Of a DNA stretch of 64,000 nucleotides, positions 43,224 through 53,024 are shown piece after piece (within the stretch, counting starts at the first letter, position 1; every line of letters starts with the position of its first letter). This DNA is from UBA7803 sp040219935 (GTDB lineage: Bacteria > Pseudomonadota > Gammaproteobacteria > Pseudomonadales > Azotimanducaceae). The stretch lies in the NCBI GenBank assembly GCA_040219935.1, contig JAVJUA010000068.1, positions 62,001 through 126,000 on the forward strand, written 5' to 3'. Both the position numbers and the translations under genes were made by a program. The notes beneath the pieces are model-generated. The model was not told the DNA's origin. It saw only the letters and a list, made by a program, of their open reading frames with translations, and did not search any database.

Positions 43224-44786
43224 TCAGACGAGCCGTTTGCGCTCGTTGGATGGTGGAATCGACAGCGATTCTCGGTATTTGGCCACCGTTCTTCGGGCTA
43301 CGTTGATGTTCTGCTTGGCCAGTATTGCTGCGATCTTACTGTCGCTCAATGGTTTTCTGGGGTTCTCATCGGCGGTCAGCTTCTTGATCAGCGCCCGGAT
43401 CGCCGTGCTCGATACCTCGCCGCCCGAGTGGGTGGATACATGGCTCGAAAAGAAGTACTTGAGCTCGAAGATGCCTCTCGGCGTATGCATGTACTTGCGA
43501 TTGGTGACCCGTGAGATCGTCGACTCGTGCATCTCCACCGATTCCGCGATGTCGTGCAGCACCAGTGGCTTCATCGCCTGCTCCCCGTACTCGAGAAACG
43601 CCCGCTGGTGCTCGACGATCCTGGTTGCCACCTTCAGCAGGGTCTCGTTGCGGCTCTGCAGGCTCTTCAGGAACCAGCGTGCCTCCTGCAGGTTGTCCTT
43701 GAGGAAGGTGTTGTCGCGGCTGGTGTCGGCGCGCTTGATGAGGCTCGCGTAGGTGGAGTTGATGCGCAGCCGCGGCGTCGCGTCGCTGTTCAGCTCGACG
43801 CTCCAGCGGCCATTGCGGCGTTGCACCAGCACGTCGGGAACCACGTACTCGGCCGACACCGACGAGATGCTGGCCCCGGGACGGGGGTTCAGGGACACGA
43901 TCAGCTGCACCACCTCGGCCAGGGCGTCCTCGTCGAGCTTCAGCTTGCGCTTGAGCGCCGCGAAGTCGCGGCTGCCCAGCAGGTCCAGGTGCTCGCCGGC
44001 GAGCGTCTGCGCCTCGGTGAGCCAGGGCGTGGAGGCGGGCAGGGCGCGAAGCTGCAGCAGCAGGCACTCGCCCAGGTCGCGGGCGGCGACTCCGGGCGGG
44101 TCGAACTGCTGAATGCGTTTCAGCACGGCGATCACCTCGTCGGCCTCGACGCGATCACCGTTATCCAGCAGGTCGAAGCCCTCCAGGATCTCCTCGATGG
44201 GGGCGGTGAGCATGCCGTCGGGATCGATGGCGTCGATGATGGCCAGGCCGATGGCGCGGTCCAGGTCCGACATCGTGGTCAGATTGAGCTGCCAGCGCAG
44301 GTGATCCTGGAGGCTGTCGGCGGCGGTGTTGCGGCCGTCCTGGTCCCAGTCGTCCTCGGCGCCGGATCCGCTGCCGCTGCCGCTCTGGTAGATATCGTCC
44401 CATTGGGTATCGACCGGCAGATCCTCGGGAATGTCCTGGTCCCATTCGGAGTCGCCCACCTCGCCGTCAGCGCCGTCGGCGAACGTGTCGGCGTCGGGAG
44501 CGACGTCTTCACCCTCGCCGTCGTAGTCTTCGCTGGCGCCGTCGGCGGTCGCCTCGCCGTCGGCATCCGGCGCGTCGGCCACCGGGTCGTCGGCGGCTTC
44601 GTCGGCGTCACCGGCAGGACCCTCGGCGTACTCGTCCTCGAGCTCGAGCATGGGGTTGCTTTCGAGCACCGTCTGAATTTCCTGACGCAGGTCCAGCGTC
44701 GATAGCTGCAGCAGCCGGATCGCCTGCTGCAGCTGCGGGGTCATGGTGAGCTGCTGACCGAGCCTCAGCGACAGCGTCTGCTTCAT
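43224..44786 (-). CDS. rpoN: RNA polymerase sigma-54 factor
   Basis: 520 aa from ATG 44786, fitting the invariant start MKQTLSLRLGQQLTMTPQLQ; an upstream extension is not conserved. Region I (1-48) is Gln/Leu-rich and contacts activators. Region II (about 49-150) is unusually long and acidic, with runs such as DADGEATADGASEDYDGEGE and SGSGSGSG. The C-terminal core, HTH and the RpoN box ARRTVAKYRE (497-506) are intact. Drives activator-dependent -24/-12 promoters. Located between lptB and hpf as in most gammaproteobacteria. Confidence 0.97.
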   Translation of the reverse strand: MKQTLSLRLGQQLTMTPQLQQAIRLLQLSTLDLRQEIQTVLESNPMLELEDEYAEGPAGDADEAADDPVADAPDADGEATADGASEDYDGEGEDVAPDADTFADGADGEVGDSEWDQDIPEDLPVDTQWDDIYQSGSGSGSGAEDDWDQDGRNTAADSLQDHLRWQLNLTTMSDLDRAIGLAIIDAIDPDGMLTAPIEEILEGFDLLDNGDRVEADEVIAVLKRIQQFDPPGVAARDLGECLLLQLRALPASTPWLTEAQTLAGEHLDLLGSRDFAALKRKLKLDEDALAEVVQLIVSLNPRPGASISSVSAEYVVPDVLVQRRNGRWSVELNSDATPRLRINSTYASLIKRADTSRDNTFLKDNLQEARWFLKSLQSRNETLLKVATRIVEHQRAFLEYGEQAMKPLVLHDIAESVEMHESTISRVTNRKYMHTPRGIFELKYFFSSHVSTHSGGEVSSTAIRALIKKLTADENPRKPLSDSKIAAILAKQNINVARRTVAKYRESLSIPPSNERKRLV

Positions 44787-44826
44787 GAGCGCAGCGCCCG
44801 CCGGTCGCGCATGCGGCGCTGCCTGC

Positions 44827-45552
44827 TCACAGCCGGAAGCCCTCGCCGAGGTAGACGTTGCGAACCATGTCGTTGGCCAGGATCTCGCCCGGAGCGCCTT
44901 CGGCGATGATCTGTCCGGCGCTGACGATGTAGGCCCGATCGCAGATGTCCAGGGTGTCGCGGACATTGTGATCCGTGATCAGCACGCCGATGCCGCGCGC
45001 GGCCAGCGCCCGCACCTCCCGCTTGATGTCTGCCACGGAGATCGGGTCGACGCCGGCGAAGGGCTCGTCGAGCAGCATGAAGGCGGGCTGGATCGCCAGC
45101 GCCCGGGCGATCTCCAGGCGGCGGCGTTCACCGCCGGAGAGCCGGTCGCCCATGGAGCCGCGCACGCCCTGCAGGTTGAACTCGTCCAGCAGCCGCTCGA
45201 GCATGGCCTGGCGGCCGTCGCGATCGAGATCGCGGCGCAGCTCGAGGATGGCCTGCAGGTTCTTTTCCGTGGTGAGCTTGCGGAACACACTGGCTTCCTG
45301 AGGCAGGTAGCCGATTCCGGCCCGGGCCCGCTCGTGCATGGGCGCTCGGGTAAGGTTCTGCTGGTCGAGCAGGATGCGTCCGGCATCGGCCCGGATCAGG
45401 CCGACGATCATGTAGAAGGTGGTGGTCTTGCCCGCCCCGTTCGGCCCCAGCAGCCCGACGATCTCGCCGCCGCTCAGGGACAGGCTGACATCTTCGACCG
45501 CCACTTTGGTCCGGTACGCCTTGCGCAGAGACTGGGCCGCGAGGGTTGGCAT
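44827..45552 (-). CDS. lptB: LPS export ABC transporter ATPase LptB
   Basis: 241 aa. Energises LPS extraction from the inner membrane with LptFG. Walker A GPNGAGKT (36-43), Q-loop LPQEASVFRKL, signature LSGGERRRLEIARAL, Walker B FMLLDEPFAGVDP and switch His in ITDHNVRDTL are all present. It starts 3 nt after the lptA stop. The partner genes lptF/lptG are not in this window. Confidence 0.97.
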   Translation of the reverse strand: MPTLAAQSLRKAYRTKVAVEDVSLSLSGGEIVGLLGPNGAGKTTTFYMIVGLIRADAGRILLDQQNLTRAPMHERARAGIGYLPQEASVFRKLTTEKNLQAILELRRDLDRDGRQAMLERLLDEFNLQGVRGSMGDRLSGGERRRLEIARALAIQPAFMLLDEPFAGVDPISVADIKREVRALAARGIGVLITDHNVRDTLDICDRAYIVSAGQIIAEGAPGEILANDMVRNVYLGEGFRL

Positions 45553-45555
45553 CGG

Positions 45556-46059
45556 TCAGGGATTTCGGGCCGCAGGCTGTACGGTCACCTCCACCGGCCC
45601 CTGGTCCCCCGATTCCGCATTCACGCGTCCCGCCACGATGTCGTAGTGGATCATCTGCCCGGCGATCCGGTTGCCGCCCTGAGTCAGGAATGCCTCCCCC
45701 TCGAGATCGATCCGTTCCTGCTGAGTGTGGTAGGTGATGGTTCGGGCGTCGGCGCGGACGATCCCCTGGTCCTTCTCGAGCTGCTGCTCGTAGGTGGCCG
45801 GCTCGCCGCGGGCAATGATCCGGGTGACCTTCTGATCGCGGTACTCCACCACCATCTCGTCGGCGGTGACCTTCAGCGTGCCCTGGGCTGCCTGCACGGA
45901 GCCCCGGTAGGTCACGACCTGAGCGTTCTGATCGATTTCGGCGCGGTCGGCGCGGATGTGGATGGGCTGATCGGCATCCTCGGGCAGGGCGATGGCGACC
46001 GTGGCGGGCAGCCAGACGCCCAGCAGGGCCAGCATCAGGCGGCGCCAGCTAAGGCGCAC
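45556..46059 (-). CDS. lptA: LPS transport periplasmic bridge protein LptA
   Basis: About 167 aa from GTG 46059, 1 nt after the lptC stop (a longer frame overlaps lptC and is not conserved). A signal peptide (RLMLALLGVWLPATVAIA) precedes the mature OstA-like beta-jellyroll: QPIHIRADRAEIDQNAQVVTYRG, KVTADEMVVEYRDQKVTRI, and AFLTQGGNRIAGQMIHYDI. LptA filaments carry LPS from LptC to LptD across the periplasm. Confidence 0.92.
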   Translation of the reverse strand: MRLSWRRLMLALLGVWLPATVAIALPEDADQPIHIRADRAEIDQNAQVVTYRGSVQAAQGTLKVTADEMVVEYRDQKVTRIIARGEPATYEQQLEKDQGIVRADARTITYHTQQERIDLEGEAFLTQGGNRIAGQMIHYDIVAGRVNAESGDQGPVEVTVQPAARNP

Positions 46060-46060
46060 C

Positions 46061-46720
46061 CTATTTGAACTGTTCGGGCAGCAGCACGGTGTGCACCCGG
46101 GCGCTGCGCGACGAGAAGAACCTGAGCATGCCAAGCTGGAGATCACCTTCGAGGCCTGTCGCCGTTGTCCGGCCGATGTGGCTGTCGATCATAACATCTT
46201 GGTCGGTCTCGGCGTATTGACGCGCCGGGTACAGGTCCATGGCCGAGGTCGTGAGCCGTACCCGGTCGCCGTCGGCGCGGCTCTGCTCGAGCACGACGGA
46301 GTCGCGCAGCGAGACCACCTCCTCGGCGGCCGGTGGCTCGGTGCGCCGCAAGGTGCCGGACCGGGCGCTGGCCGTCCACGGCGCCCGGTCGGCGTCGTGG
46401 AGGCTCAAGTCCGGTGCGTTCAGCGCGGTGAAGGCGTCGGCTTCGAAATGCCTGATCTGGGTGGCGCGCAGGCGGTACTGCAGGGTGCCATCGGGGCGGT
46501 ACTGGGCGATGTCGGCGCCGTCCATGACCACGTCGGCGTCGGCCTCGCCGCGCTCGTCAGGGGGTGGCAGCGGCGCCGGCAGCGGCACCGTCTCGGTTCG
46601 ATCCACCACCACCAGGGAGATCACGGCGGCGAGCAGACCCAGCGCGATCAGCAGCCACGCCCGTTGCACGCGATTGCGGGCCGGCGCGGCTGCGGAAGTG
46701 GGCCGGTCGGGCGTCGTCAT
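46061..46720 (-). CDS. lptC: LPS export system protein LptC
   Basis: 219 aa from ATG 46720. One N-terminal membrane helix (AWLLIALGLLAAVISLVVVD) anchors a periplasmic jellyroll domain (VVMDGADIAQYRPDGTLQYRLRAT split across residues about 64-87, and DQDVMIDSHIGRTTATGLEGD). Links the LptBFG transporter to LptA. Placed between kdsC and lptA, as in E. coli. Proline-rich linker PLPAPLPPPDERGEAD follows the helix. Confidence 0.92.
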   Translation of the reverse strand: MTTPDRPTSAAAPARNRVQRAWLLIALGLLAAVISLVVVDRTETVPLPAPLPPPDERGEADADVVMDGADIAQYRPDGTLQYRLRATQIRHFEADAFTALNAPDLSLHDADRAPWTASARSGTLRRTEPPAAEEVVSLRDSVVLEQSRADGDRVRLTTSAMDLYPARQYAETDQDVMIDSHIGRTTATGLEGDLQLGMLRFFSSRSARVHTVLLPEQFK

Positions 46721-46733
46721 CGGTGCTCGCCGG

Positions 46734-47246
46734 TCAGTACGGCCACAGCCCCTTGGCCCGTAGCAGCAGCTCGCATACCTCCCGCGCCACCCCGCAGCCG
46801 CCGGCCAGCTTGGTGACATAGTGGGCGCGCGCCAGGGCGGCCGGATGGCCGTTGGGCACGCCGATGGCGAGGCCCACTCGCTCGAACAGGGGCAGATCCG
46901 GCAGGTCGTCGCCGACATGGGCCACCGCCGCGGCATCGATGCCCAACCGGGCGGTCAGCAGCTTCAACGTAGCGGCCTTGTCGTCGGTGCCCTGGAAGAC
47001 GTGCTCGATACCGAGTTCGCCTGCCCGGCGGCGAACCATGACCGATGTGCGGCCGGTAATGATGGCGATGGCGATGCCGTGGCTGCGCATGAGCTTGATG
47101 GCGCTGCCGTCCTGCACGTGGAAGGCTTTGATCTCGTCACCCTGCTCGGTGTAGGTGATTCGGCCGTCGGTGAGCACCCCGTCGACGTCGAAGCTGACCA
47201 GGGTCACCGCGCGCGCGCGGTTGAGCAGCGCATCGGGGAATGTCAT
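46734..47246 (-). CDS. kdsC: 3-deoxy-D-manno-octulosonate 8-phosphate phosphatase KdsC
   Basis: 170 aa from ATG 47246. HAD-superfamily phosphatase releasing Kdo from Kdo-8-phosphate for the LPS inner core. Nucleophile Asp in SFDVDGVLTDG, motif II IAIITGRTS, and motif III/IV VAHVGDDLPDLPLFERVGL. It overlaps the antiporter gene by 4 nt and is 13 nt from lptC. kdsD, which normally stands between these two genes, is absent here. Confidence 0.95.
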   Translation of the reverse strand: MTFPDALLNRARAVTLVSFDVDGVLTDGRITYTEQGDEIKAFHVQDGSAIKLMRSHGIAIAIITGRTSVMVRRRAGELGIEHVFQGTDDKAATLKLLTARLGIDAAAVAHVGDDLPDLPLFERVGLAIGVPNGHPAALARAHYVTKLAGGCGVAREVCELLLRAKGLWPY

Positions 47247-48229
47247 CGAGCGATCGGCACTTGCTGGAAGAGCACGGCATTGTAGCCGATCCAGCCGAGC
47301 AGGATGACGGCGCCCTCGAAGCGCGTGATCACCGGCCGGGAGCCGATCGCGTAGGCGAACAGCGCCAGCGCGACGGTGAGCGCCAGCATCATGCCGAAGT
47401 CGCGCCACAGCACCTCTATGCCCACGTCCGGCGCGGACACCAGCGCCGGCACCGCCAGCACCGCCAGCATGTTCAGGATGTTGGATCCGACCACGTTGCC
47501 GATGGCGATATCCGCCTGCCCCTTGAGAGCCGCTCCCAGGGTGGCGGCGAGCTCGGGCAGGCTGGTGCCCACGGCGACGATCGTGAGGCCGATGATGAGC
47601 TCGCTGACCCCCAGCCAGGCGGCGATCTCCACGGCGCCCCAGACCAGCAGCTCGGCGCTGATCAGCAGCACCAGGAGCCCGGCCAGCAGCCAGGCGGCGG
47701 CCTTCGCCCGGCTCAGCTCGGGCAGCTCCTCGAGCTCTTCCTGCAGCGCGTCGGCGATCGGGTCGGCAGTGGTGTCGGCGCCGACGCCATAGTGCTGCTT
47801 GAGCCTGTAGAGAATGAGGCCGAGGCCGCCGAGCAGCAGCACCCCGTCGGTGGTTGAGAGCTGCAGATCGAACAGCAGTATCAGCGTCAGCAGCGTTGCA
47901 CCCAGCAGCCAGGGCAGCTCGGTGCGCAGAACGCCCTGCGAGAAGGGCAACGGCGCCACCATGGCGGTGAGGCCGAGCACCAGGCCGATGTTGGCGATGT
48001 TGGAACCGATGGCGTTGCCCACGGCGAGCAGCGGATTGCCCTCGATGGCGGCCATCAGCGACACCAGGATCTCGGGGGTGGAGGTGCCCAGGGACACCAC
48101 GGTGAGGCCGATCAGCAGCTTGGAGACGCCCAGGTGGCTGGCGGTGCTTGCCGCGCCCGACAGGAACCGGTCGGCACTCCAGACCAGGGCGATGAACCCG
48201 GCGATGACGGCAAGCAGGGGAACCCACAT
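47243..48229 (-). CDS. yrbG: Calcium/sodium antiporter (CaCA family, YrbG-like)
   Basis: 328 aa polytopic protein with two homologous halves. The two alpha repeats are visible as LGVSKLLIGLTVVSLGTSTPE (about residues 36-56) and LGVSELIIGLTIVAVGTSLPELA (about 210-232), each followed by GNxxGSN (VGNAIGSNIANIG, IGNVVGSNILNML), the ion-binding core of CaCA exchangers. An acidic loop (LQEELEELPEL) lies between the halves. Exchanges Ca2+ for Na+ or H+. First gene of the kdsC-lptCAB-rpoN series, divergent from mlaF. No Shine-Dalgarno is evident at ATG 48229. Confidence 0.94.
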   Translation of the reverse strand: MWVPLLAVIAGFIALVWSADRFLSGAASTASHLGVSKLLIGLTVVSLGTSTPEILVSLMAAIEGNPLLAVGNAIGSNIANIGLVLGLTAMVAPLPFSQGVLRTELPWLLGATLLTLILLFDLQLSTTDGVLLLGGLGLILYRLKQHYGVGADTTADPIADALQEELEELPELSRAKAAAWLLAGLLVLLISAELLVWGAVEIAAWLGVSELIIGLTIVAVGTSLPELAATLGAALKGQADIAIGNVVGSNILNMLAVLAVPALVSAPDVGIEVLWRDFGMMLALTVALALFAYAIGSRPVITRFEGAVILLGWIGYNAVLFQQVPIAR

Positions 48230-48349
48230 AGGGAGGGAGGGTCGAATCGACTTCCGGTTGGTCAGAAGGCGCCCACTTTAGACGGGCCGGCCGGGACCAA
48301 CAAGCGTAACCGGCAGTAACACGCTGCGGTTTCGCGCGCCGGGCGGTGG

Positions 48350-48355
48350 TATAGT
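48350..48355 (+). promoter_or_regulatory. Probable -10 element of the mla-ibaG-murA operon
   Basis: TATAGT preceded by GG, 26 nt upstream of the mlaF GTG, in the divergent yrbG-mlaF gap. A run of seven T (48364-48370) lies in the presumed leader. The -35 region is weak, so the call is moderate. Confidence 0.45.
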
Positions 48356-48381
48356 TGCGCCGCTTTTTTTGCACCGATTCC

Positions 48382-49221
48382 GTGACCCAATCGACTCAGG
48401 ATGCGAAAGCGTTGGCGGAAGACACCTTCATCGAGATCCGGGACCTGCACTTCTCGCGTGGCGAGCGCAAGATCTTCGATGGTCTGAGCATGACCATCCC
48501 GCGCGGTCAGATCACCGGGATCATGGGGCCGAGCGGCACCGGCAAGACCACCCTGCTGCGCATCATCGGCGGCCAGGTGCGTCCCGATGCCGGAGAGGTC
48601 ATCGTCGCCGGTCACGATGTCTGCCGCATGTCGCGCGAAGAGCTGTTCGAGTTCCGCAAGAACATCGGCATGCTGTTTCAATCGTCGGCTCTGTTCACCG
48701 ACCTGTCGGTCTACGAGAACGTGGCGTTCCCGCTGCGCGTGCACACCGAACTTCCCGAGGATTCGATCCGTGATCTGGTGCTGCTCAAGCTCAATGCCGT
48801 GGGCCTGCGCGGCGCCAGGGACCTGTTTCCGGCCGAGCTCTCGGGCGGCATGGCGCGGCGCGTCGCCCTCGCGCGCGCCATCGCCCTGGACCCCGCGCTG
48901 CTCATGTACGACGAGCCCTTCACGGGCCAGGACCCAATCTCCATGGGCGTGCTCGTGAAGCTCATCAAGAGCCTCAATCAGGCGCTCGAGACCACCAACA
49001 TCGTGGTCTCTCACGACATTCACGAGACCTCGAGCATTGCCGACAAGCTCTACATCATCTCCGACGGCAAGGTGATCGGTGCGGGCGCCCCGGAGGCGCT
49101 GCGCGCGGACGGGTCGCCGTGGGTGCAGCAGTTCATGCACGGCTCGCCCGACGGCCCGGTGCCGTTCCACTATCCGGCTGACGAGCTGCTCTACGACGTG
49201 CTGGCGGAGGTCGGGCCGTGA
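48382..49221 (+). CDS. mlaF: Phospholipid transport ATPase MlaF
   Basis: 279 aa from GTG 48382 (an in-frame TTG at 48355 overlaps the -10 hexamer and is rejected). ATPase of the Mla system, which keeps outer-membrane lipid asymmetry. Walker A GPSGTGKT (49-56), signature LSGGMARRVALARA, Walker B LLMYDEPFTGQDP and switch His VSHDIHET. The C-terminal tail (residues about 245-279, HYPADELLYDVLAEVG) contacts MlaB in known structures. Overlaps mlaE by 4 nt. Confidence 0.96.
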   Translation: MTQSTQDAKALAEDTFIEIRDLHFSRGERKIFDGLSMTIPRGQITGIMGPSGTGKTTLLRIIGGQVRPDAGEVIVAGHDVCRMSREELFEFRKNIGMLFQSSALFTDLSVYENVAFPLRVHTELPEDSIRDLVLLKLNAVGLRGARDLFPAELSGGMARRVALARAIALDPALLMYDEPFTGQDPISMGVLVKLIKSLNQALETTNIVVSHDIHETSSIADKLYIISDGKVIGAGAPEALRADGSPWVQQFMHGSPDGPVPFHYPADELLYDVLAEVGP

Positions 49222-50000
49222 TCGACCTGATTCGTGGCGTCGGCATCGGCGCCCTCGACCGCCTCGGCAGCCTCGGCAATGCCACCATACTCTGGCTCAC
49301 CGCGCTGTCGGGGCTGCCGCGGCGCGGCGACCTGGCGCTGCTGGCCCGACAGATCTACACCATCGGCGTGCTGTCGCTGGTGATCATCGTGCTGTCGGCG
49401 TTCTCCATCGGCGCGGTGATTGCGCTGCAGTTCTACGTGCAGCTCTCCCGGTTCGGGGCCGAGGAGGCGGTCGGGCTGGGTCTGGCCATGGTGCTGCTGC
49501 GTGAGCTCGGGCCGGTGGTGACTGCGCTGCTGTTCGCCGGGCGGGCAGGTTCCGCCATCACGGCCGAGATCGGGCTGATGAAGAGCACCGAGCAGCTCTC
49601 CAGCATGGAAATGATGGGCGTCGACCCGCTGCATCGGATCGTGGCGCCGCGCCTGTGGGCCGGACTCCTGTGCATGCCGCTGCTGACGGCAATCTTCAAC
49701 GTGGTCGCCATTTACGGAGGCATGGTGGTGGCCGTGCACTGGCTCGGCAGCGACCCCGGCGGCTTCTGGTCGGGCATGCAGGACACGGTGGAGGTCTGGG
49801 AAGACCTGGGCAAGGGCATGATCAAGAGCGTGATCTTCGCCGTGGTCGTGACCTGGATCGCCGTGTATCAGGGCTATGCCACCGAGCCCACGGCGGAGGG
49901 CATCGGCCTGTCGACGACCCGCACGGTGGTGATGTCGTCGGTGATGGTGCTGGCGCTCGACTTCCTTCTTACTCTGGGCATGTACGGAGACTTCAACTAA
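49218..50000 (+). CDS. mlaE: Phospholipid transport permease MlaE
   Basis: 260 aa from GTG 49218 (GTGA overlap with mlaF). MlaE/YrbE family inner-membrane subunit with an interfacial helix and about five TM segments. The conserved coupling-loop region VLLRELGPVVTALLFAGRAGSAITAEIGLMK (about 92-122) and the SMEMMGVDPLHRIVAPRLWA stretch are diagnostic. Forms the core of MlaFEDB. Stop and mlaD start overlap as TAATG. Confidence 0.96.
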   Translation: MIDLIRGVGIGALDRLGSLGNATILWLTALSGLPRRGDLALLARQIYTIGVLSLVIIVLSAFSIGAVIALQFYVQLSRFGAEEAVGLGLAMVLLRELGPVVTALLFAGRAGSAITAEIGLMKSTEQLSSMEMMGVDPLHRIVAPRLWAGLLCMPLLTAIFNVVAIYGGMVVAVHWLGSDPGGFWSGMQDTVEVWEDLGKGMIKSVIFAVVVTWIAVYQGYATEPTAEGIGLSTTRTVVMSSVMVLALDFLLTLGMYGDFN

Positions 50001-50458
50001 TGCAGATGCGAACCATCGAGATCAGCGTCGGCGCCTTCGTGCTGGCGGGGTTTCTCGCTCTGGTGGTGCTGGTGGTGCAGGTCAGCGGCGTGACCCTGAC
50101 CATGAGCCCCGACACCCACCGCCTGCTCGCCGAGTTCGACGACGTCGCCGGGCTGCGGGTGCGGGCCAAGGTGAGCATGGCGGGTGTTACCATTGGCCGC
50201 GTTTCCCGAATCGACGTCGAGCCCAGCTACGGAGTCGCCATCGTGGAGATGGAGATCAACGACCGGTCCTGGCCGCTGCCCGTGGATACCGGCGCGCGGA
50301 TCCTCACCGAGGGCATACTCGGTGCCCGCTACATCGGCCTGATGCCGGGCGCCGACGAGGAGGTGCTCGAGGAGGGTGGCTACATCACCGACACCCAGGG
50401 CGCCCTGGTGCTCGAAAACCTCATTGGCGAGCTGGTTACCCGGCTGGGAGCTTCCTGA
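50000..50458 (+). CDS. mlaD: Phospholipid transport substrate-binding protein MlaD (MCE domain)
   Basis: 152 aa from ATG 50000. A single N-terminal membrane helix (ISVGAFVLAGFLALVVLVVQ) leads to one MCE domain (about 38-115: LLAEFDDVAGLRVRAKVSMA, GVTIGRVSRIDV), which forms a hexameric ring with a hydrophobic pore. The short C-terminal helix (ALVLENLIGELVTRLG) lines the channel. Passes lipids between MlaC and MlaE. Confidence 0.96.
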   Translation: MQMRTIEISVGAFVLAGFLALVVLVVQVSGVTLTMSPDTHRLLAEFDDVAGLRVRAKVSMAGVTIGRVSRIDVEPSYGVAIVEMEINDRSWPLPVDTGARILTEGILGARYIGLMPGADEEVLEEGGYITDTQGALVLENLIGELVTRLGAS

Positions 50459-50459
50459 A

Positions 50460-51146
50460 ATGCTGAAAACGTTCACGACCGTTCTGGCGGCCGCCGCCAT
50501 GCTGGCTTCCTCCCTGGCCAGCGCCGCCGACATGCCCGAGCAGTCGCCGCATGAGATGGTGAGGGAGACCTCCGACGCGGTGCTGAAGCTGATCGACGAG
50601 GCGCGCGGCTACGCCAAGGAAGACCCGGAACGGTTCTACCGCGAGGTGGAAGCGCTGCTCGATCCGGTGGTCGACTTCGACAGCTTTGCCCGCAGCGTCA
50701 TGGCCGTGCACTACCGCGACGCCACGCCGGAGCAGCGGACGCGCTTTTCCAGCACCTTCAAGTGGGGCCTGGTGCGCACCTACGCGCTGGCGCTCACCGA
50801 GTTCCGTGATGGCGAGGTGGTCGTGCTGCCGCCCGATCGGCCGCCGCGCAATCCCAAGCGGCAGACGGTGACCATGGAGATCCGCACCAAGGACGGCGCG
50901 GTCTATCCGGTGGTGTACTCCGTCGCCCAGGATCGCGGCGGTGAGTGGCGGATCCGCAACCTGATCGTCAACGGCGTCAACATGGGCCTCACCTATCGCA
51001 GCCAGTTCAACAGCGCTGCCAAGGATCCGAAGTACGGCGGCGATCTGGATCAGGTGATCGACGATTGGGGCGATCTGGTAGAGGAGCAGCCGCCGGGCCT
51101 GAACGGCGATGCGCCGGACGAGGCCGACTCGGAGCACCAGGCTTGA
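50460..51146 (+). CDS. mlaC: Periplasmic phospholipid carrier MlaC
   Basis: 228 aa from ATG 50460, 1 nt after the mlaD stop. A cleavable signal peptide (MLKTFTTVLAAAAMLASSLA, likely cut after ASAA) precedes the MlaC/Ttg2D domain: RFYREVEALLDPVVDFDSFA, FSSTFKWGLVRTYALALTEF and WRIRNLIVNGVNMGLTYRSQF (about 174-194). Shuttles phospholipids between outer and inner membranes. The acidic tail (GDAPDEADSEHQA) is not conserved. Confidence 0.94.
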   Translation: MLKTFTTVLAAAAMLASSLASAADMPEQSPHEMVRETSDAVLKLIDEARGYAKEDPERFYREVEALLDPVVDFDSFARSVMAVHYRDATPEQRTRFSSTFKWGLVRTYALALTEFRDGEVVVLPPDRPPRNPKRQTVTMEIRTKDGAVYPVVYSVAQDRGGEWRIRNLIVNGVNMGLTYRSQFNSAAKDPKYGGDLDQVIDDWGDLVEEQPPGLNGDAPDEADSEHQA

Positions 51147-51487
51147 GCCACCGGTCACCAGTGCAGCATCCGGTCGCCGGCGCGGTGTCATTCGACAACC
51201 TCATGGCCTTGCGCCATGCAGGGGAGGCGGTGATCGCCAGCGCCGAGGGTCCGGTGGAGATGCAGCTCGGCGGGCTGGATGGTGGCAACAGCGCCGCCGT
51301 CGCTCTGCTCATGGCCTGGCTGCGGGCGGCGGCGCGGGCCGGCGTCGAGGTGACGTTCGTGGACGTCCCGCCGGAGGTGCGCAAGATCGTCGAGCTGTCC
51401 GGCCTGACAGACGTGCTGCCGATGCGGCCCGCGCGTGCCGGAGAACCGGATCGCTCGCTCGCGGAACATGCCGCCGACCGCGGCTGA
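51143..51487 (+). CDS. mlaB: STAS-domain protein MlaB
   Basis: 114 aa from TTG 51143, overlapping the mlaC stop as TTGA; an in-frame GTG about 18 nt later is possible. Small STAS domain: GPVEMQLGGLDGGNSAAVAL (the conserved Ser/Thr position in GGNSAAVALLMAWLRAA) and VTFVDVPPEVRKIVELSGL. MlaB binds MlaF and is needed for complex assembly. The short C-terminal extension is polar. Confidence 0.85.
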   Translation: MSHRSPVQHPVAGAVSFDNLMALRHAGEAVIASAEGPVEMQLGGLDGGNSAAVALLMAWLRAAARAGVEVTFVDVPPEVRKIVELSGLTDVLPMRPARAGEPDRSLAEHAADRG

Positions 51488-51498
51488 GGGCTCCAACC

Positions 51499-51726
51499 AT
51501 GCAGACACAGATTGCCGAGGCCATTCGCGAACGCCTGCCCGATGCCGAGGTGGAGGCCGCCGTGGATGGAAATCGTGCGCAGATCATCGTGGTCAGCAGC
51601 GTGTTCGAAGGCATGAGCCGGGTGCGCAAGCAGCAGACCGTTTACGCGTGCATAGACGGCCTCATCAAGGACGGCACGCTGCACGCCGTCAGCATTCGGG
51701 CGCTCACACCCGCCGAGCGCGGCTGA
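51499..51726 (+). CDS. ibaG: BolA-family protein IbaG
   Basis: 75 aa from ATG 51499. The BolA/IbaG fold is seen in IAEAIRERLPDAEVEAAVDGN, QIIVVSSVFEGMSRVRKQQT, and IKDGTLHAVSIRALTPAE. Members bind [2Fe-2S] clusters with monothiol glutaredoxins and affect acid resistance and LPS. Placement between mlaB and murA is conserved in gammaproteobacteria. The usual conserved His/Cys ligand positions are partly replaced (VSSVFEG lacks the common H), worth noting but unproven. Confidence 0.88.
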   Translation: MQTQIAEAIRERLPDAEVEAAVDGNRAQIIVVSSVFEGMSRVRKQQTVYACIDGLIKDGTLHAVSIRALTPAERG

Positions 51727-51731
51727 CCGGC

Positions 51732-53015
<1,284 letters not shown>

Positions 53016-53024
53016 GGAGACGTC

